DNA from: an uncultured Lachnospiraceae bacterium
GTDB lineage: Bacteria > Bacillota > Clostridia > Lachnospirales > Lachnospiraceae
DNA: 64,000 nt
Direction of reading: 5' to 3'
Assembly (NCBI GenBank): GCA_947629385.1
Contig: CANRDO010000003.1
Location: 78,793 to 142,792, forward strand
Positions 16,193-24,683 of the stretch are shown in pieces. The notes beneath the pieces were generated by a model. That model did no database searches. It was not told where the DNA came from and saw only the letters and a program-made list of their open reading frames with translations. Both the position numbers and the translations under genes were made by a program. Every line of letters starts with the position of its first letter. Position 1 is the first letter of the stretch.

Positions 16193-17506
16193 ATGGAGAA
16201 AAATGACTGGTACGAGGCCGGGGAACAAATCGTTAAGCTTGTGCAGGACGCTGTTGACAGCAAGGATTTTTCGCAGCTGGGCACCACGATCTCCAATGTG
16301 GTGAACGACACCGTGAACGGGCTCCAGTCAGCGTTGAAGGCGAATATAAACGAGGTGTTCCAGGACGGGAGCCAGAAGACGGAGCGCAGCGCCTACGAAT
16401 ATACGAACCGGGCTGCGGCCGAGCAGATTCGGAGGAATATCGAAAAGAGGCGCAGGCAGCAGGAGGCTGAGAAAGCAAAAGGAAGCGTTGTTCCGGTGAA
16501 GACAGCGCTGAGCGTGCCGGGCGAGTTTACTGCGAAGCTGACGAAGTGGTTCGGCTATGGAATGAGCGGGATCATGGGTGTTTCGCTGGGGATCGTCGTT
16601 CTTGTGTGGGTTACCACAGGACTGAATTTGTTCTTGCCGACGGCGATTTTGGCTATGCTGGCCGGGATCAGTTACGCCATCGGTTCCAATGGAAAAAACC
16701 GAGTTGGCATAGCGCAGCGCTTTCGCAGATACAGGGAACTGATCGGGGACCGGAAGTTCTGTCTGGTCGAGGAGCTTGCGTCCGCGATTGGAAAGAGCAG
16801 TAAGTTTGTGCGCAAAGATTTGACCCGTATGATCGAACAGGGCTTTTTTAAGGAAGGATACCTGGATCGTGAGCAGAAGATGCTCATCACGGACAAGGCC
16901 ACCTATCAGCAGTATCTGACGACGCAGACGGAGTATGAACGCAAAAAGCTGGAGAGCGGAGCGAAGAGCGAAGCCGGATCAGGGACGGAAAGCGCCGGTC
17001 AGAAGGAAGGAGCCGCCGGGGCAGAGAAGTCCGCAGCTAAGCTGTCGCCGGAATGCCGGGAGCTGATCGCGGAGGGACAGAGTTATATCCGGCATGTACA
17101 TGAGTGCAACGACAAGATCGAGGATCCGGATATGTCGGCCAAGCTTGACAGGCTCGAGCTTGTGACTACGAGGATCTTTCGCGTGGCGGAGCAGAATCCG
17201 GAGGTGGCCGGCGATCTGAAGAAGATGATGAGTTACTATCTCCCGACGACGAAAAAGCTGCTCGACGCATATTGTGAGATGGACGAGCAGCCGATTCAAG
17301 GGCAGAACATAAAGACGACACAGAAGGAGATCGAGAAAGCCCTCGACACGATCAACACGGCGTTCGAAAATTTGCTGGACAGCTTTTTTAAGGACACCGC
17401 GTGGGACATTTCGTCGGATATCACGGTGCTGAACACAATGCTCGCACAAGAGGGGCTGACCGGAAAAGCGTTTGAGCGCAGCAATCCGGATCATTCAAAA
17501 GCGTGA
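16193..17506 (+). CDS. XpaC-like membrane protein
   Basis: A 437-residue protein. An amphipathic N-terminal region (1-100) is followed by two adjacent membrane helices (about 118-165). A winged-helix-like segment (LVEELASAIGKSSKFVRKDL) and a C-terminal helical domain follow. The order and the partner gene match the 5-bromo-4-chloroindolyl phosphate hydrolysis (XpaC) family, which is named after a phenotype and has no proven enzyme activity. It is directly followed by telA, the standard xpaC-telA pair linked to resistance against toxic anions and membrane stress. Confidence 0.75.
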   Translation: MEKNDWYEAGEQIVKLVQDAVDSKDFSQLGTTISNVVNDTVNGLQSALKANINEVFQDGSQKTERSAYEYTNRAAAEQIRRNIEKRRRQQEAEKAKGSVVPVKTALSVPGEFTAKLTKWFGYGMSGIMGVSLGIVVLVWVTTGLNLFLPTAILAMLAGISYAIGSNGKNRVGIAQRFRRYRELIGDRKFCLVEELASAIGKSSKFVRKDLTRMIEQGFFKEGYLDREQKMLITDKATYQQYLTTQTEYERKKLESGAKSEAGSGTESAGQKEGAAGAEKSAAKLSPECRELIAEGQSYIRHVHECNDKIEDPDMSAKLDRLELVTTRIFRVAEQNPEVAGDLKKMMSYYLPTTKKLLDAYCEMDEQPIQGQNIKTTQKEIEKALDTINTAFENLLDSFFKDTAWDISSDITVLNTMLAQEGLTGKAFERSNPDHSKA

Positions 17507-17586
17507 TTGACAGGAGAGCTGTCAAAACGACAGAATCGGGAAAACAGGAGCAGAGAAACCGTATCAAAAAGCAGGAGGAAAAAAAG

Positions 17587-18822
17587 ATGAGTGATGAACT
17601 GAAAAACTTTGCAGAAGCACCGACTCCGGTACTGACATTTGGGGCAGCTGTACCACAGGAGCAGGAATTACCCGTGGCTACGGATGCGCAGGCAGCAGCC
17701 GCAAGCCCGGAGACCGCAGCGTCTGATTTGCAGAAGACGGCAACAGATGCGCAGGAGCAGAAACAGGAGCTGCCTCCGGTCGATCCGCAGCTGACGGAGG
17801 ACATTCTGACAGAAGAAGAGCGCAAGATGGTGAACGATTTCAGCGAGAAGATTGATCTGCACGATTCCAACGGGATTATCCAGTATGGCGTCGGCACGCA
17901 GAAAAAGATGGCCGATTTCTCGGAGAGCGCGCTGAAGACGGTCAAGACGAAGGACCTGGGCGAAGTGGGCGATATGATCTCCGGCCTCGTGACGGAGCTC
18001 AAGAGCTTCGACGCGGATGAGGATGAGAAGGGTTTCCTCGGATTCTTCAAAAAGCAGGGGAATAAGCTCACCGCGATGAAGGCAAAATATGACAAGGCAG
18101 AGGTGAACGTCGGGAAGATCTGTGATGCGCTGGAAGGACATCAGATGCAGCTCATGAAGGACGTCGCGATGCTGGACAAGATGTACGAGCTGAACCTCGT
18201 GTATTTCAAGGAGCTGTCGATGTACATTCTCGCGGGCAAGAAGCGCCTCGAAGAGGTGAAGGCGACGGAGCTGAAGGAGCTGGTCGACAAGGCGCAGAAG
18301 AGCAGTTTGCCGGAGGACGCGCAGGCGGCGAAGGACATGGAGGAGCTCTGCACGCGTTTCGAGAAGAAGCTGCATGACCTGGAGCTGACTAGGATGATCT
18401 CGATTCAGACTGCTCCGCAGATTCGCCTCGTGCAGTCGAGCGATACGCTGATGATCGAGAAGATCCAGACGACGATCGTCAACACGATTCCGCTGTGGAA
18501 GAGCCAGATGGTGATCGCGCTCGGCGTGGAGCATGCGAATCAGGCGGCCGAGGCACAGAGGGAAGTCACCGATATGACGAACGAGCTTCTGAAGAAGAAT
18601 GCGGAGAAGCTGAAGATGGCAACCGTAGAGAGCGCAAAGGCTTCCGAGCGCGGCATTGTGGATCTGGAGACGCTCAAGGCGACAAATGCAGCTCTGATCT
18701 CTACCTTCGACGAGGTGATCAAGATTCAGGAGGATGGACGTCAGAAGCGGCGCGCTGCAGAGGACGAGCTGAATCGAATGGAGCTCGAGCTGAAGAACAA
18801 GCTGCTTGAGATTAAGGCGTAA
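17587..18822 (+). CDS. TelA-family toxic anion resistance protein
   Basis: A 411-residue, mainly helical cytosolic protein of the TelA (toxic anion resistance) family, recognisable by the KVGDM-like early block, the central LEELVDKAQKS-type region and the C-terminal ERGIVDLETLKATNAALI motif. I use the ATG at 17587 because AGGAGG at 17573-17578 precedes it; the frame is open upstream to 17503. TelA proteins are tied to tellurite, lantibiotic and other envelope-stress tolerance through an unknown mechanism. It is co-transcribed with the XpaC gene. Confidence 0.85.
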   Translation: MSDELKNFAEAPTPVLTFGAAVPQEQELPVATDAQAAAASPETAASDLQKTATDAQEQKQELPPVDPQLTEDILTEEERKMVNDFSEKIDLHDSNGIIQYGVGTQKKMADFSESALKTVKTKDLGEVGDMISGLVTELKSFDADEDEKGFLGFFKKQGNKLTAMKAKYDKAEVNVGKICDALEGHQMQLMKDVAMLDKMYELNLVYFKELSMYILAGKKRLEEVKATELKELVDKAQKSSLPEDAQAAKDMEELCTRFEKKLHDLELTRMISIQTAPQIRLVQSSDTLMIEKIQTTIVNTIPLWKSQMVIALGVEHANQAAEAQREVTDMTNELLKKNAEKLKMATVESAKASERGIVDLETLKATNAALISTFDEVIKIQEDGRQKRRAAEDELNRMELELKNKLLEIKA

Positions 18823-18936
18823 GAGCTACGCGGCTGTACTCGCGCGCGCAGGCGTCCGGTGCATAGATTGTTTGGGTGCGCGGGTTGTCCGGGTGGATAA
18901 TATAGAGGAGGCAGGGACCCTCGAAAGGAGAAAGCC

Positions 18937-19056
18937 ATGGGAGTTTTTCTGGCGGTTTTGATTTTGTTTGTCGTGATCGTTGCGGTGATTGTGGCTGTGA
19001 GCACCATAAGCTCGGTGTCGGGCGTGATCGCAGAGGAAGAGGATGACGACGAATAG
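18937..19056 (+). CDS. 39-residue membrane peptide with acidic tail
   Basis: An ATG behind a strong AAGGAG site encodes one hydrophobic helix (residues 3-21, mostly Val, Ile and Leu), a Ser/Thr turn and a C-terminal run of eight consecutive Glu and Asp residues. It lies 114 bases after telA on the same strand and could be part of that operon. It matches no family I know. The ribosome site, a clean helix and a charged tail support a real small membrane protein. Confidence 0.5.
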   Translation: MGVFLAVLILFVVIVAVIVAVSTISSVSGVIAEEEDDDE

Positions 19057-19162
19057 GCATCGGCTTTGATTCGGTCCACATCGGACGAATGCCAATAAGC
19101 CGACGTCCTGCTCTGGCGGCGTTTGCGGGGATGGGCGGCGGCTGTGAAGGGATGGAACGGCT

Positions 19163-19543
19163 GTGTCGTTTGAAGAGTTTGAGACAGCGACATACGAAAT
19201 TGCAGACACGTTCCCGGAGGATTTCTTTCGGGAACTGAACGGAGGGGTTATGGTCAAAGAGGACTGCCGGCTGCATCCGGCAGCCGTGGACCATGACCTT
19301 TTTGTTATGGGCGAATATCACTGCGACCGCTATCTGGGGCGGTTCGTGGTACTCTACTTCGGCTCCTTCCTGCGGTGCTTCGGGCATTGCTCGGAGGATT
19401 ATCTGAGAGAGAAAATCCGCAAGGTGCTCCTGCATGAATTTCGCCATCATCTGGAATCTTTGGCCGGCGAGCGCGATTTGGAGATCGAGGATGCCATAGA
19501 GCTTTCGAGGTATTACGCGCGTGTCCACGGTCCTGCGAGCTGA
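19163..19543 (+). CDS. Minigluzincin-like metallopeptidase family protein
   Basis: A 126-residue protein starting at GTG. It has the HEFRHH zinc motif (near residue 95) followed by an acidic residue downstream, as in the small one-domain metallopeptidase family (PF06262) called minigluzincins. The N-terminal helices and the central beta strands (RFVVLYFGSFLR) also fit. It has no signal peptide. Whether members are active proteases is not settled. It stands between the telA region and the aminotransferase gene, with a weak ribosome site (AAGGGA). Confidence 0.75.
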   Translation: MSFEEFETATYEIADTFPEDFFRELNGGVMVKEDCRLHPAAVDHDLFVMGEYHCDRYLGRFVVLYFGSFLRCFGHCSEDYLREKIRKVLLHEFRHHLESLAGERDLEIEDAIELSRYYARVHGPAS

Positions 19544-19605
19544 TTTTCGGATATGCCTGCGGCTAAATTTTTCAGAAGGTTTGCGAGGAAATTGCCATAA
19601 AAAAC

Positions 19606-19634
19606 TTGACGGAACAGAGGGCGGGCGCTAGAAT
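19606..19634 (+). promoter_or_regulatory. Promoter of the aminotransferase gene
   Basis: TTGACG (19606-19611), 17 bases, TAGAAT (19629-19634). Transcription would start near 19641. Confidence 0.7.
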
Positions 19635-19655
19635 AGAAAAAGTGAGTCCTTATAT

Positions 19656-19671
19656 GCGGACATATGTCCGC
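19656..19671. promoter_or_regulatory. Perfect 16-base palindrome downstream of promoter
   Basis: GCGGACATATGTCCGC is fully self-complementary and lies about 15-30 bases after the predicted start. The position fits an operator for a dimeric repressor or a short 5' hairpin in the transcript. Confidence 0.5.
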
Positions 19672-19701
19672 GTGACAGGGACACAATGAGGAGGAGACAT
19701 T

Positions 19702-20988
19702 ATGAAAAAGGCGTACAGGGAAATGACGAGGGAGGAGCTCCTGAAGGAGCAGGCCGCGCTGGAGGCCAAATATCAGGAGGTCAAGGCAAAGGGCCTGAAG
19801 CTTGATATGTCGAGAGGCAAGCCGTCAAAGGCGCAGCTCGATCTGGCGAACGGTATGATGGACGTGTTGAACAGCGACTCCGACATGAAATGCGAGGCGG
19901 GGGTTGACTGCAGAAACTACGGGATCATGGACGGTATTCCGGAGGCGCGGCGTCTGCTCGCGGACATGTCTGAGGTGCCGGAGAAAAATATTCTGATTTA
20001 TGGAAATTCGAGTCTGAACGTGATGTTCGATACGGTCGCACGCGCGATGTCGATGGGCGTCTGCGGGCACACGCCGTGGGGCAAGCTGGACAAGGTGAAG
20101 TTTCTCTGCCCGGTGCCGGGTTACGACAGGCATTTCGGGATCACAGAGTTTTTTGGCATCGAGATGATCAACGTGCCGCTCCTTGAGACGGGCCCGGACA
20201 TGGATCTGGTAGAAAAGCTGGTGTCCGAGGACGATGCGATCAAGGGAATCTGGTGCGTGCCGAAATATTCCAACCCGACTGGCATCTCCTATTCGGATGA
20301 GACGGTGCTCCGGTTCGCGCATTTGAAGCCGGCTGCCCCAGACTTCCGCATTTTCTGGGACAACGCGTACTCGATCCACCACCTTTATGACGACGATCAG
20401 GATGTGATCCTGGAGCTTCTGACGGAGTGCGAGAAAGCGGGCAATCCGGATATGGTATATAAGTTTATCTCGACCTCGAAGGTGAGCTTCCCGGGATCGG
20501 GCATCGCGGCGATGGCGGCGTCGGAGGCGAACCTTGCGGACGCGCGGAAAGCGATGTTCTACCAGACCATCGGTCACGATAAGCTGAACCAGCTGCGCCA
20601 TGTGCGCTTTTTCAAGGATATGGACGGCGTGCATGCGCATATGAGAAAGCATGCGGCGATCCTGCGTCCGAAGTTCGAGGCGGTGCTCGACACGCTGGAG
20701 CAGGAGCTGGGCGGCCTGGAGATCGGCACCTGGGTGAAGCCGAAGGGCGGCTATTTTATCGCATTTGATTCGCTGGAGGGCTGTGCGAAGAAGATCGTGG
20801 CCCGGTGTAAGGAAGCTGGCGTCGTCATGACAGGCGCGGGCGCGACCTTCCCGTACGGCAAGGATCCGAAGGACAGCAACATCCGCATCGCGCCGTCGTT
20901 CCCGGAGCCGGATGAGCTGAAGATGGCGGCGGAAATTTTTGTTCTCAGCGTGAAGCTTGTCAGCATTGAGAAGTATTTGGAACAATAA
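19702..20988 (+). CDS. MocR-type (Asp) PLP aminotransferase
   Basis: A 428-residue fold-type I PLP enzyme. KLDMSRGKPS near residue 33, KYSNPTG near 190, the FWDNAY block and the PLP lysine in STSKVSFPGSG are all present. The sequence matches the stand-alone aminotransferase subgroup (PF12897), which includes aspartate aminotransferases of Corynebacterium type and lacks any DNA-binding domain. It probably interconverts aspartate and 2-oxoglutarate with oxaloacetate and glutamate, though the substrate is not proven by sequence. It is monocistronic with its own promoter and palindrome. Confidence 0.88.
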   Translation: MKKAYREMTREELLKEQAALEAKYQEVKAKGLKLDMSRGKPSKAQLDLANGMMDVLNSDSDMKCEAGVDCRNYGIMDGIPEARRLLADMSEVPEKNILIYGNSSLNVMFDTVARAMSMGVCGHTPWGKLDKVKFLCPVPGYDRHFGITEFFGIEMINVPLLETGPDMDLVEKLVSEDDAIKGIWCVPKYSNPTGISYSDETVLRFAHLKPAAPDFRIFWDNAYSIHHLYDDDQDVILELLTECEKAGNPDMVYKFISTSKVSFPGSGIAAMAASEANLADARKAMFYQTIGHDKLNQLRHVRFFKDMDGVHAHMRKHAAILRPKFEAVLDTLEQELGGLEIGTWVKPKGGYFIAFDSLEGCAKKIVARCKEAGVVMTGAGATFPYGKDPKDSNIRIAPSFPEPDELKMAAEIFVLSVKLVSIEKYLEQ

Positions 20989-21045
20989 AGGGAACAAAAT
21001 CTTGACGATATTCGTAAAAGCTCTCGTAAAAATGGCAGTTTTTTC

Positions 21046-21074
21046 TTGCCCTCTTTCGGTGAACATGGTATGAT
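21046..21074 (+). promoter_or_regulatory. Promoter of the zinc-ribbon membrane protein
   Basis: TTGCCC (21046-21051), 17 bases, TATGAT (21069-21074), about 120 bases before the likely start codon. Confidence 0.5.
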
Positions 21075-21195
21075 GGTCGTGGAGTGCGGCAACCATTTTA
21101 TTCAGGTAAAACGCTTGTCGCCGGGATCAGAAAGCTATGATCAGAACGTGAGTTACCATTTGTGGAAAGAGGAAGGAAAAGGAGCGAGTTGTAAA

Positions 21196-22701
21196 ATGAA
21201 ACGGTGCATTATTTGCGGGAATGTAGATGATGACAACAGTACAGTTTGCAGTACATGCGGAAATCCTTATGTAGATATGAGTACGCAGGCTTCCGAGGTG
21301 GACGAGGAGCATGCAGCGGCGCCCGAAGCGGGTGAGGAGCAGGATGCTGTAGCGGGAGAAACCGAAGAGCCGGCACAGCAGCCGGAATCGGGAGAGCCAG
21401 AGTCGGCACAGGCCGAAGGGCAGTCGATGGAGACTCAGCAGTCGTTTGCTACGGAACAGCCGGAGTCAGAGGCGCTCCGGGAATCGTCTCCCGCAGAGCA
21501 GTCGGAGCCGGAAGTCGAGCAGACAAAAGCGGAGCAAGCTGTGCCAGAGCCAAGAGAGCCGCAGGAGGCTCAAGCCGCACAGGAAGGCGGGCAGGGTGCT
21601 GCGATTCCGGGGCAGATGTCCGGAGGCCGTCCGCCGCGCAGGATGAGAAGCGGTCCGCAGATTTACGGCCAGACAGAGGGAGTGGGCGGTAATCCCTCAC
21701 AGTATACCAATCAGGGAATGATCCGCAGGGATGTTCCGCCGAGATCTGCAGGAGCAGGTCGTCCGATGGGACAGATGCCAGGAGGCGCGGGTCGTCCGAT
21801 GGGTCAGACGCCGGGAGGCGCAGGCCGTCCGACGGGACAGATGCCAGGAGGCGCAGGCCGTCCGACAAGTCAGGTGCCCAGAGGCGCAGGCCGTACTGTC
21901 GGGCAGGATTATCTTGCAAAGCGCGTGATGGAGATTGCGCGGAAGGCAATGAGGTCGCCATTCTTCTTCTTGATCGTATTGTTGAATACGGTAGGTGTGG
22001 CAGCTTCCATCGCAGCGATCTTTTTGAATGAACTGAATTATTCACAGGCAGTGAGACTGCTGAACGAAACGAATCTTCCGCAGCAGGTGTCCGGGTATGT
22101 GAGTTCGGCGACAAAGCTGTTGCAGAATTTACAGAATCTTGATACAGGCACGATTATTACAAATATCGCGCTGCACATTCCGTCAATCCTGTTCTGTCTG
22201 GGACTTTGGTTGATCTTTTTCGCAGCGCTGAGGGCGAAGGAGAACATGTCAGGCGTCGGTTTCGGCTTCGCGAAAGCGGCAGTCATCATCCGTATGATAG
22301 TGGCCTGTGTCGTGATGCTTGCGGTCCTGATTGTCACTGTGACTGTCGTGGTCGCTGCGTGGGTGTCAAAGGAGCAGTCGGTTATCATTATGGCCGTGGT
22401 TATGCTGGTGGTCACGATCATTATCGTCATGATGATTATCATGTACTATTTTTCCTATCTCGGGACGCTGAAGACGTGCAGGGTGAATGGCAATACAGGT
22501 GAGAGCTATGGTAAGCCGTCGGCGTATCTTGCAGTGCTGCTCATCATATTGGCGCTGCCGGAGATTGTCGGTTTGCTTTCCGGGATCGTGAATATGGAGA
22601 TCTCCAATATCGTCGGCTCCGTGGCAAATATGGGATGGATGATTCTCCTCGCGGTGTGGATTTTCCTGTATCGCGGCAAAATGAGCGAGCTTGAGGAGTA
22701 A
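21196..22701 (+). CDS. Zinc-ribbon multi-pass membrane protein with repeats
   Basis: A 501-residue protein starting at the ATG at 21196; the frame is open upstream but lacks a start with a ribosome site. The N-terminal zinc ribbon has CxxC pairs (cysteines 4, 7, 18, 21). A long Glu/Gln/Ala/Pro-rich disordered region follows. Five Gly-rich units of the form GAGRPxGQxPG come next (about residues 188-235). Four or five membrane helices (about 255-495) make up the rest. The family is common in Lachnospiraceae and has no assigned role. It is monocistronic and followed by a terminator. Confidence 0.75.
   Translation: MKRCIICGNVDDDNSTVCSTCGNPYVDMSTQASEVDEEHAAAPEAGEEQDAVAGETEEPAQQPESGEPESAQAEGQSMETQQSFATEQPESEALRESSPAEQSEPEVEQTKAEQAVPEPREPQEAQAAQEGGQGAAIPGQMSGGRPPRRMRSGPQIYGQTEGVGGNPSQYTNQGMIRRDVPPRSAGAGRPMGQMPGGAGRPMGQTPGGAGRPTGQMPGGAGRPTSQVPRGAGRTVGQDYLAKRVMEIARKAMRSPFFFLIVLLNTVGVAASIAAIFLNELNYSQAVRLLNETNLPQQVSGYVSSATKLLQNLQNLDTGTIITNIALHIPSILFCLGLWLIFFAALRAKENMSGVGFGFAKAAVIIRMIVACVVMLAVLIVTVTVVVAAWVSKEQSVIIMAVVMLVVTIIIVMMIIMYYFSYLGTLKTCRVNGNTGESYGKPSAYLAVLLIILALPEIVGLLSGIVNMEISNIVGSVANMGWMILLAVWIFLYRGKMSELEE
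21756..21900 (+). repeat. In-gene tandem repeat, about 33 bases
   Basis: Roughly four and a half units of a 33-base repeat encode GAGRPxGQxPG. Units keep near-identical codons, which suggests recent expansion by slippage. Confidence 0.75.
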
Positions 22702-22738
22702 AGACGGACAAATAGAAAATCAAAATTATGGAATGAGG

Positions 22739-22777
22739 CGGTCGCTGTTTTCTTTCTTGACAGCGGCCGTTGTTTTT
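22739..22777 (+). terminator. Terminator overlapping the next promoter
   Basis: CGGTCGCTG (22739-22747), loop, CAGCGGCCG (22761-22769), then TTGTTTTTG. Its 3' arm contains the -35 box of the promoter that follows. Confidence 0.75.
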
Positions 22778-22785
22778 GTTAGTAT
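22757..22785 (+). promoter_or_regulatory. Promoter of the amino acid receptor gene
   Basis: Perfect TTGACA (22757-22762), 17 bases, TAGTAT (22780-22785). The -35 box lies in the loop and 3' arm of the upstream terminator. Confidence 0.7.
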
Positions 22786-22895
22786 AGACGTGCGGTTTAG
22801 CGTGGTAGAGTGCTATCACAGCAAAGAGCGCGTGATGAAAAGTTTGTAAAAGACAGGGGCGGAAGAAGATTTCCGCGGAAATGGAGGAGGATATT

Positions 22896-23726
22896 ATGAA
22901 AAAGAAATTGATTGCGCTTTTGATGTCGGCGGCGATGCTTTCCATGACGCTGTGCAGCGGCGTGCTTGCGGAGGACAGTGAGAGCGATCTCGCTTATGTG
23001 CAGGAAAAGGGAACGCTGGTGGTAGGTATCACGAACTTCGAGCCGATGGACTATCTGGACGAGAACGGTGAGTGGATCGGCTTTGACGCGGATATGGCGA
23101 AGGCGTTTGCAGAGTCTCTCGGCGTAGATGTGGAGTTCATGGAGATCGATTGGGACAACAAGATCCTGGAGCTGGATGGCAAGACGATCGACTGTGTCTG
23201 GAATGGTATGACCCTGACGGACGAAGTGACCAGCGCGATGGAGTGCTCGAATGCGTACTGCAAGAATGCGCAGATCGTAGTCATACCGGCTACTGTTTCG
23301 ACCGACTATCAGAGCGTGGAGGATCTTGAGGGTCTCAATTTTGCGGCAGAGGCAGGCAGCGCGGGCGAGGCGGTGCTGAACGACCTGGGTCTGAGTGTGA
23401 CATCGGTGAAGGCACAGACGGACGCGCTGATGGAGGTTTCCGCAGGCACGTCCGATGCGGCGGTGATCGATTCCCTGATGGCGGCGGCTATGGTCGGCGA
23501 GGGCACTAGCTATGAGGATCTGACGACGGCGATCGAGCTGAGCAGCGAGGAGTACGGCGTAGGCTTCCGCAAGGGTTCCGATCTGGCCGAAGAGCTGAAC
23601 AAGTTCTTTGAGGAGAGTTTCCAGAGCGGCGAGACGATGAAGATTGCGGAGACGTATGGCCTGCAGCTTGCGATCATCGGAGACGACGCGGAAGCTGAGA
23701 GCGAGACTGAGGCGCTTACCGAGTAA
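22896..23726 (+). CDS. Polar amino acid ABC transporter, substrate-binding protein
   Basis: A 276-residue exported protein. I start at 22896, seven bases after GGAGGAGG. The signal peptide ends near VLA-ED; the cysteine in TLCSG is not in a good lipobox, so it may be released or held another way. The mature part is a family 3 (PBP2, SBP_bac_3) receptor: LVVGITNFEPMDYLDENG, GFDADMAKAFAESLG, DCVWNGMTLT. It feeds the permease and ATPase encoded downstream. A terminator and two hairpin repeats separate it from them, which would allow higher receptor expression. The C-terminus has an acidic tail. Confidence 0.92.
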   Translation: MKKKLIALLMSAAMLSMTLCSGVLAEDSESDLAYVQEKGTLVVGITNFEPMDYLDENGEWIGFDADMAKAFAESLGVDVEFMEIDWDNKILELDGKTIDCVWNGMTLTDEVTSAMECSNAYCKNAQIVVIPATVSTDYQSVEDLEGLNFAAEAGSAGEAVLNDLGLSVTSVKAQTDALMEVSAGTSDAAVIDSLMAAAMVGEGTSYEDLTTAIELSSEEYGVGFRKGSDLAEELNKFFEESFQSGETMKIAETYGLQLAIIGDDAEAESETEALTE

Positions 23727-23751
23727 TCCTGAGTGATATTCTTATTGCGTG

Positions 23752-23784
23752 AAAAGGGCTGTTGGTATTACAACGGCTCTTTTT
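23752..23784 (+). terminator. Terminator after the receptor gene
   Basis: AGGGCTGTTG (23755-23764), short loop, CAACGGCTCT (23771-23780), then TTTTT. Partial read-through would give less permease and ATPase than receptor. Confidence 0.8.
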
Positions 23785-23787
23785 ATG

Positions 23788-23872
23788 CACAGACCCGGGC
23801 AGGGAAAATTGCTGCTGGTGCAGCACCCGGGCCGCGCGGACGAGTAGGAGGGGAAACCGCCTCCTACTCGAT
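23788..23872 (+). repeat. Intergenic hairpin repeat, copy 1
   Basis: An 85-base unit made of two stem-loops. The first has outer arms CCCGGG/CCCGGG and inner arms GCTGC/GCAGC. The second is CGAGTAGGAGG-loop-CCTCCTACTCG. It is followed head to tail by copy 2. Confidence 0.8.
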
Positions 23873-23954
23873 CACAGACCCGCGAGAGGAAAAATTTGCT
23901 GCTGTCGCAGCACGCGGGCCGCGCAGCGAGTAGGGGAAAGCCGCCCTACTCGAT
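23873..23954 (+). repeat. Intergenic hairpin repeat, copy 2
   Basis: An 82-base direct repeat of copy 1. The outer arms are CCCGCG/CGCGGG instead of CCCGGG/CCCGGG, and the second stem is CGAGTAGGG/CCCTACTCG. Both arms changed together, so pairing is kept. Confidence 0.8.
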
Positions 23955-23986
23955 GCATATAGGATTTCGGGAAAAGGGAGAGTATT

Positions 23987-24673
23987 ATGGAACTATTTAT
24001 GAAGCAGCTTCCTATCGTGGTCCGTTCTCTGAACGTAGGATTTCTGCAGACACTGAAATTATTTTTTGTGACGCTCATCGGTGCGTTTCCCCTGGGGCTG
24101 ATCATCGCGTTCGGCTCCATGTCGCGCTTTAAGCCCCTGAGCTTTTTTACGCGGGTCATCGTCTGGGTCTTCCGTGGTACGCCGCTGATGATCCAGCTGC
24201 TGATCATCTACTATTTTCCGGGACTCGTCCTGCACAATCCCATCTGGGGCGGAGGCGAAAGCGGCAGATTCCTTGCCGCGTCCGTGTCGTTCATCGTGAA
24301 TTATGCGTGTTATTTTTCCGAGATCTACCGCGGCGGAATCCAGGGCGTTCCGGTCGGGCAGGAGGAGGCCGGGCTTGTGCTTGGCATGACAAAGAGCCAG
24401 ATCTTTTTCAAGGTGACGTTTCTTCAGATGATCAAACGGATCATTCCGCCGATGTCCAACGAGATCATTACGCTGGTAAAAGACACGTCGCTTGCGCGCA
24501 TCATCGCGCTGCAGGAGATCATCTGGGCGGGGCAGGCGTTCATGAAGGGATCCCAGGGGATCTCAGGCGCGATCTGGCCGCTGTTCTTCACCGCGATCTA
24601 TTACCTTGTATGCAACGGCATTCTGACGCTGCTTCTGGGCGCGCTGGAAAAGAAACTGGACTATTTCAGATGA
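23987..24673 (+). CDS. Polar amino acid ABC transporter, permease
   Basis: A 228-residue HisM/GlnP-type membrane permease with about five helices. The N-terminal LNVGFLQTLKLFFVTLIGAF and VFRGTPLMIQLLIIYY are typical of the His/Glu/Gln/Arg/opine permease family. The EAA loop that contacts the ATPase is visible as GQEEAGLVLGMTKSQIFFKV. It is the membrane channel for the amino acid delivered by the receptor at 22896. It ends ten bases before the ATPase start. The exact amino acid cannot be told. Confidence 0.93.
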   Translation: MELFMKQLPIVVRSLNVGFLQTLKLFFVTLIGAFPLGLIIAFGSMSRFKPLSFFTRVIVWVFRGTPLMIQLLIIYYFPGLVLHNPIWGGGESGRFLAASVSFIVNYACYFSEIYRGGIQGVPVGQEEAGLVLGMTKSQIFFKVTFLQMIKRIIPPMSNEIITLVKDTSLARIIALQEIIWAGQAFMKGSQGISGAIWPLFFTAIYYLVCNGILTLLLGALEKKLDYFR

Positions 24674-24683
24674 GGAGGAAGCC

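Noticed and set aside
19825..21096. A 423-residue minus-strand frame over the aminotransferase gene
   Set aside because: Codon bias and His/Arg-rich translation mark it as a shadow of the PLP enzyme gene.
22896..23726. Lipoprotein anchor on the amino acid receptor
   Set aside because: The cysteine in TLCSG does not follow a standard lipobox; a normal signal peptidase I site (VLA-ED) fits better.
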